Assembly: GCA_022750115.1 (NCBI GenBank)
Contig: JAKIWI010000007.1
Coordinates: 45,456-109,455, forward strand
Length of the DNA stretch: 64,000 bases
Origin: Thermoplasmata archaeon
GTDB lineage: Archaea; Thermoplasmatota; Thermoplasmata; Lutacidiplasmatales; UBA184
Direction: 5' to 3'
A program made the translations under genes and the position numbers. The notes beneath the pieces are model-generated. The model was not told the origin of the DNA. It made no database searches and was given only the letters and a program-made list of their open reading frames with translations. This document shows positions 60,488 through 64,000 of the stretch, piece by piece (positions within the stretch are counted from its first letter, which is position 1; each line of letters begins with the position of its first letter).

Positions 60488-61012
60488 GTGGACCTCGCGA
60501 CCGTTACGACCTGGGTGGGAATCGCAGCCTCCTCCGCGCTCGTGGTCTCCGTCTGCCTCTTGGCCTACAACCTACGGGCGAGTCGGCGAGATGCCCGTCG
60601 GAACCTCGCGTTCTCCATGATGGAGCAGCTCACCTCCTCCGGGTTCGCGGCCCGACGGTGGAACATGCACCGCGCCGTCGCGGCCGGCGCGGCCGGCGGC
60701 TGGACCGAGTTCGACGAGAGCCTCCCGGACTTCGAGAGTCGGTCGTTCGCCTACCAGTACGAGCTCATCGGGCAAATGGTCCAGGCGGGAACGCTGGACT
60801 ACCCTCTGGTCCGAGATTTCCTCCAGTACAGCATCGTCGCGGACTGGAACGCATTCGAGCCCCTCGACGCGCACCTGCACGAGCGATATCCGGGACGCCC
60901 GAGCCCCTGGACCCGGTTTCAGGGCTTGGCGGGGCAGATCACCACCGAGCTGCACGGCCCGGTGCTGCGGGGTCGGGGTCCACCGGCGGGGACGAAGCCG
61001 CCCCCCGGGTAG
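60488..61012 (+). CDS. DUF4760-like single-helix membrane protein
   Basis: 174 residues from a GTG. One N-terminal helix (WVGIAASSALVVSVCLLAYN) is followed by RRDARRNLAFSMMEQLTSSG and YQYELIGQMVQAGTLDYPLV, and FLQYSIVADWNAFEPLDAHL, resembling DUF4760 proteins, which are of unknown function and often linked to surface or secretion loci. The tail is Pro/Gly-rich. Confidence 0.62.
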   Translation: MDLATVTTWVGIAASSALVVSVCLLAYNLRASRRDARRNLAFSMMEQLTSSGFAARRWNMHRAVAAGAAGGWTEFDESLPDFESRSFAYQYELIGQMVQAGTLDYPLVRDFLQYSIVADWNAFEPLDAHLHERYPGRPSPWTRFQGLAGQITTELHGPVLRGRGPPAGTKPPPG

Positions 61013-61258
61013 GGCGGCGCGGTCAGCTCGCTTCGGCGGGATCGCCGATCCGGGCCGTCGACCAGAGGTCCCCCCCCCCGGAGGGTCCGGCCCGCCCCCC
61101 GATTCGCGGACCTCGGTCAGAACCGGTGCTCGTCCGACCGATGTTCCGCGGGCGTATGGAGAGCGGGGACTATGTAGGCGGAACTCGGACCCACATGGGC
61201 GGGCGAGTGCCCGGGGTTCGTCCTCGGCGGACGCGAATCGACAACCGGAGGCGAGGAA

Positions 61259-62032
61259 GTGGGCAAGAACGGAATGGATGCACCTGCCCGCCGGCGAGGG
61301 ATCGGCCGGTGGGGATCGGCGAGCGGGACCGGCGCGAGCGTCCTGGTCGCCTGGCTCGTCCTGGCCTCCCCGGCGGGCGCACTCCCCATCGTCCGCGATG
61401 TGGCGCCGTATTCCGGCGCCAGTCCGTTCGAATCCCACTCCCCCGTACTCAACGGCAGCTGCAGCATCCGGTCGGGCTCGGCCTTCGCGGTGCTGCTCGG
61501 GCACCTGCACGCCAACGCCAGCTCCGGCCGGGTGTTCGCGGGGGGCTCGGTGTGCACAACGGCGGGACGATCCCACCTTTCGACAACGGATGGATTCCTG
61601 GGACCGAGCTTCACCGCGGGTGCCGCCGGCGTGCACCAGGTCGTCTACCGGTGGCAGGTAACTTGGAACGGGAGCGGTTTCTCGTGCGGCCGCACCTGCA
61701 ACAGCACCATCCGGATCCTGGTGTTCGGAAACCTGTTCGACAACACGACCGGGCTCTGGCTGCTCGGTGGCGCCCTGGCGCACGACAAGGCGATTCCCAT
61801 TGTCGACCACTCCATCCGCCTCGGGGCCTGGTCGGGTGGGGCGAGCAACCTCACGCTTTCGATGAAGTTCTTCGTGAGCCTGACCCCCGGTGACGAGTAT
61901 CGGTTCTACTCGGGACTGAGTACCTTCGCCGAGGCGAGGGGCCACAGCGCCGCGTTCGGGACCCCGTTCGCGATCGTGAACGTGGCCACGGGAAGCGACT
62001 TCGCCAGTGTCGTTTCGATGACCCTGATCTGA
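61259..62032 (+). CDS. Secreted protein, function unknown
   Basis: 257 residues from a GTG preceded by GGAGGCGAGGAA; the ATG at 61274 is also possible. A signal peptide (ASVLVAWLVLASPAGAL) is followed by a beta-rich domain with four cysteines (NGSCSIRSG, GGSVCTTAG, FSCGRTCNSTIRI) and several N-glycosylation-type sites, ending SVVSMTLI without a membrane anchor. Family not recognised. Confidence 0.62.
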   Translation: MGKNGMDAPARRRGIGRWGSASGTGASVLVAWLVLASPAGALPIVRDVAPYSGASPFESHSPVLNGSCSIRSGSAFAVLLGHLHANASSGRVFAGGSVCTTAGRSHLSTTDGFLGPSFTAGAAGVHQVVYRWQVTWNGSGFSCGRTCNSTIRILVFGNLFDNTTGLWLLGGALAHDKAIPIVDHSIRLGAWSGGASNLTLSMKFFVSLTPGDEYRFYSGLSTFAEARGHSAAFGTPFAIVNVATGSDFASVVSMTLI

Positions 62033-62113
62033 ATCGTAGTCCCACGGCGATCGGGCCGGCGGTTCGACCTGCGACGATGAGTCGCTGCGCCGTACCGCGG
62101 CGTGCCCAGCCCT

Positions 62114-62656
62114 TTATCGGGAGGGATCCCCGGTGAGGAACTCCGTCGGACCGGAAGTTCCGGGAAGGCTCACGGCCCGACGGCCGAACTCGACTCCGAC
62201 GGGCACAGCGAACTCGGCCAGTTTCCTCCGCGTTTCCTCAGCGACGGCCCACCCCTTCGAGGTCGGGTTCTCCGGCGTGGCAGCCGCAACGGCACCGGCC
62301 GTCGCGTCCTTCATGGCGACCCGAAGTGAAGTGGTGAGGTCCTGAGTTTGAAAGACGGACTTCGCCGCGTTCACGACGCGATACTCGGCTCGCCCCGACA
62401 CCAGGATCGAGGTTCCGTTCGCGACCGGGGCTGCGAACGGACCGACCGATGCGGAGCGCGTTCGCAGGTCGACCCGGATGACCTGCGCCACGGGGCTGAC
62501 CATGTTGAGGCCGGGCCCGAGGGTCCCCCGGAACGACCCGAACCGGACCAAGATCGCGGTCTCGTAGGGGCGCACGGTCTTCCTCGACCGAAGGAGCAGA
62601 ACGAGAACAACGAGGACGACGATGACAAGGGCAATCGCCACCGCGGTGAAGTTCAT
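62114..62656 (-). CDS. Short SPFH/Band-7 (stomatin-like) protein
   Basis: 180 residues. An N-terminal helix (AVAIALVIVVLVVLVLLLR) precedes the Band-7 core: VRPYETAILVRFGSFRGTLG, PGLNMVSPVAQVIRVDLRTR and VSGRAEYRVVNAAKSVF. The family usually continues for another 60-100 residues with an oligomerising coiled coil that is missing here. It may scaffold membrane microdomains. Ends near the window's accessory edge. Confidence 0.75.
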   Translation of the reverse strand: MNFTAVAIALVIVVLVVLVLLLRSRKTVRPYETAILVRFGSFRGTLGPGLNMVSPVAQVIRVDLRTRSASVGPFAAPVANGTSILVSGRAEYRVVNAAKSVFQTQDLTTSLRVAMKDATAGAVAAATPENPTSKGWAVAEETRRKLAEFAVPVGVEFGRRAVSLPGTSGPTEFLTGDPSR

Positions 62657-63058
62657 CCGCCGTTCGCGTGAGCCGCGAGCCGCATGACTCGGAGCGCATC
62701 TACGAAACGTGCCGCCCTGCGATGGCCTCGGCAGCCGGTTCGGTGACTCTCGTCTCCGCGGGGCCTTCCGTCAGGGGGCGAATTCTCAGGGATCCCGAAA
62801 ATGGACACGGGGGAATATGAACCGGATTCGGTTTGGAACCCTTGGGAGTCCTCAGGCTGGCTCGGCCTGGCCGTCCAGGATATCGATCTTGACTCACGAT
62901 TTGTCGATCCAACCGAGCCGCTGGCCGGACACGTTCCGACTCGAACCTTGTTGGCGGGCCGCCCCGAGAGATGCCGGACGCAAGCTCTCCTCGGTGTACG
63001 GGTCGCCGAGCGCGAACCGTAGGTGGCCCCCTTGCGGTAGCTCGAGCGTTGCGAGCCC
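62657..63058. other. Intergenic region without a recognisable gene
   Basis: About 400 bases between the SPFH gene and a membrane protein gene on the same strand. Frames cross it but have no family, no start signal and are broken or antisense to better-supported genes. Confidence 0.45.
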
Positions 63059-63796
63059 CTAAGGCACGAGCCGTGGTCTTCCCGCGTTTCCGCGATTCCA
63101 GCACTTGTAGATGGAATCGAGCACTACATCGAGATCGGGGCGACGCTCGACCGAGGTGATCCTCCGTCCCCCCAGGTTCCTGCCCATCGGCTGTCGTGAG
63201 TGCACCCACCCTACTCCGATTGTGACTTTCAGGGGAGTTGATGGGGTCACGCCATCGAATTGCAGCTCTGGAGCCGACACGGAGTCGAGACGCGCCACAG
63301 CGACGACGCTCGTGTACCCCAGGCCGCGGTACGAGGAGATGACGTAGGCCGGGAGGCCCAACACGAAGGCGCCGACAAAGACGGATTGTATCCACCAGTG
63401 CGGAGCGAGTACCGCCGTGATGAGAATGGTCCCCAGCCAGGCGAGGAGGAGCGACGAGCAGACCCATCGTGTCGATCGATTGTATGCCCGGTCCGGGTCG
63501 ATTTCCCGATCTGCCACGAGAATCCCACTCGAAGGTGGCCGGTTGGATAGCTGGCCGAGCCTCGGGATACCGGGAAGGTCCCGAGTACTGAGGGAGAATC
63601 TCTGCGACTCGAAGCAGCGCTCCAAGTCGCTGGCGGTATCCTGCTCGTTTCGAGCTGGCGATTCGACCGTCGGTCCCAATGAGAACAGGGTGAACTGGGA
63701 GAGGGAAACAGCAAGCCGAGGCACCATTCGGCCGTCCAAGGCCTGGAGGCCACCGCCCATGAGAAGCCGCAGTTCTTGGCGCTTCGAGGGGTCCAC
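63059..63796 (-). CDS. Hypothetical membrane protein
   Basis: 245 residues. The N-terminal ~115 are soluble and polar; two helices follow (WVCSSLLLAWLGTILITAVL; SVFVGAFVLGLPAYVISSYR), then a C-terminal domain of about 80 residues (LGYTSVVAVARLDSVSAPEL). No known family. Codon choice looks less GC-biased at third positions than in neighbouring genes, hinting at a later arrival. Confidence 0.5.
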   Translation of the reverse strand: MDPSKRQELRLLMGGGLQALDGRMVPRLAVSLSQFTLFSLGPTVESPARNEQDTASDLERCFESQRFSLSTRDLPGIPRLGQLSNRPPSSGILVADREIDPDRAYNRSTRWVCSSLLLAWLGTILITAVLAPHWWIQSVFVGAFVLGLPAYVISSYRGLGYTSVVAVARLDSVSAPELQFDGVTPSTPLKVTIGVGWVHSRQPMGRNLGGRRITSVERRPDLDVVLDSIYKCWNRGNAGRPRLVP

Positions 63797-63964
63797 CAGC
63801 GACTGATTCAGCGAGCCTACTTCTCCATTCTGGGTCGCACCCGGCGACCAGCCGACTCAGAGCCGAATGCCCGACCCGGAGCCACTCTCTACGGGGCGTC
63901 CCCTTCCCCGGCTTTCTACCGAAGGGAACCAAACCCCCGCAGGCCGAATGGGTTTAGACACTAG

Positions 63965-64000
63965 TGGACACGGGGGGATTTGAACCCCCGGCCTCTGCTT
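63965..64000 (-). tRNA. tRNA, 3' part only; isotype not visible
   Basis: The minus strand shows the 3' half: anticodon-stem side AGCAG, variable loop AGGCC, T arm GGGGG TTCAAAT CCCCC, acceptor strand CGTGTCC and discriminator A. The anticodon lies outside the window. No CCA is encoded. Confidence 0.85.

Noticed and set aside
61060..61100. Poly-C/G runs as a possible phase-variable tract
   Set aside because: The tract lies between genes, not in a coding or promoter position that it could switch.
1..64000. CRISPR arrays, insertion sequences and integrases
   Set aside because: No direct-repeat array, transposase or integrase motif was seen on either strand.

Overview
The window is high-GC archaeal DNA. 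Archaeal markers include RNA polymerase subunit D with its iron-sulfur domain, archaeal-type S4, S10, S11 and S13, EF-1 alpha, Pelota, MBF1, membrane-anchored LonB, proteasome alpha subunit, an archaeal type IA topoisomerase and an archaeal-type pilin. Several genes have a TATA-like box about 25-35 bases before the start codon, as expected for leaderless transcripts. The gene set fits a GC-rich, probably terrestrial lineage of Thermoplasmatota; that placement is inference from gene content, not phylogeny.

Layout. 1-5.4 kb: a shortened RFC-type clamp-loader fragment, MsrA, a DoxX/DoxD membrane protein, a secreted protein made of two repeats, a small membrane protein and an MFS transporter. 5.5-9.4 kb: Pelota, converging with the operon rps13-rps4-rps11-rpoD. 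9.4-14.9 kb: a DPM1-like glycosyltransferase, an RsmC-like methyltransferase behind dnaJ, a SAM hydrolase (DUF62), an Lrp-type ligand-binding protein and a second MFS transporter. 15-19.5 kb: citrate synthase converging on the tightly packed run tuf-rps10-psd-pss-mptD, which joins translation, phospholipid head-group synthesis and pterin synthesis. 19.7-26.5 kb: methyltransferase, thioesterase, MBF1, ornithine carbamoyltransferase, a thiolase/DUF35 pair, two VOC proteins and a RecA/KaiC-like protein without a P-loop.

26.7-31.9 kb is an accessory cell-surface region: two divergent DUF3494 (ice-binding-fold) secreted proteins, small membrane proteins and a 0.8 kb gap without a convincing gene. 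32-41.4 kb: a response regulator with a winged-helix output, tRNA-Phe, topoisomerase I, a creatininase-family hydrolase, uvrA and uvrC. 41.3-48.7 kb: proteasome alpha, a radical SAM protein, folD, lonB, a Cys-rich small protein, nadM, and a cystathionine-synthase-family gene whose stop codon lies inside tRNA-Thr. 48.8-53.3 kb: a VapBC-like pair, methyltransferase, alkyltransferase-like protein, M29 aminopeptidase and zinc alcohol dehydrogenase. 53.3-64 kb: a pilin and other envelope proteins, cyclophilin, RNase H, a two-gene micro-operon of unknown role, GNAT, DUF4760-like and SPFH proteins, and the 3' part of a tRNA at the edge.

The clearest oddities are C-terminal coding regions that run into neighbouring genes (mptD, the Cys-rich protein at 43.2 kb, the cystathionine-synthase-family gene), an ornithine carbamoyltransferase with Asp in place of the HCLP cysteine, a UvrC without its C-terminal helix-hairpin-helix, and several uncharacterised secreted or very small proteins.
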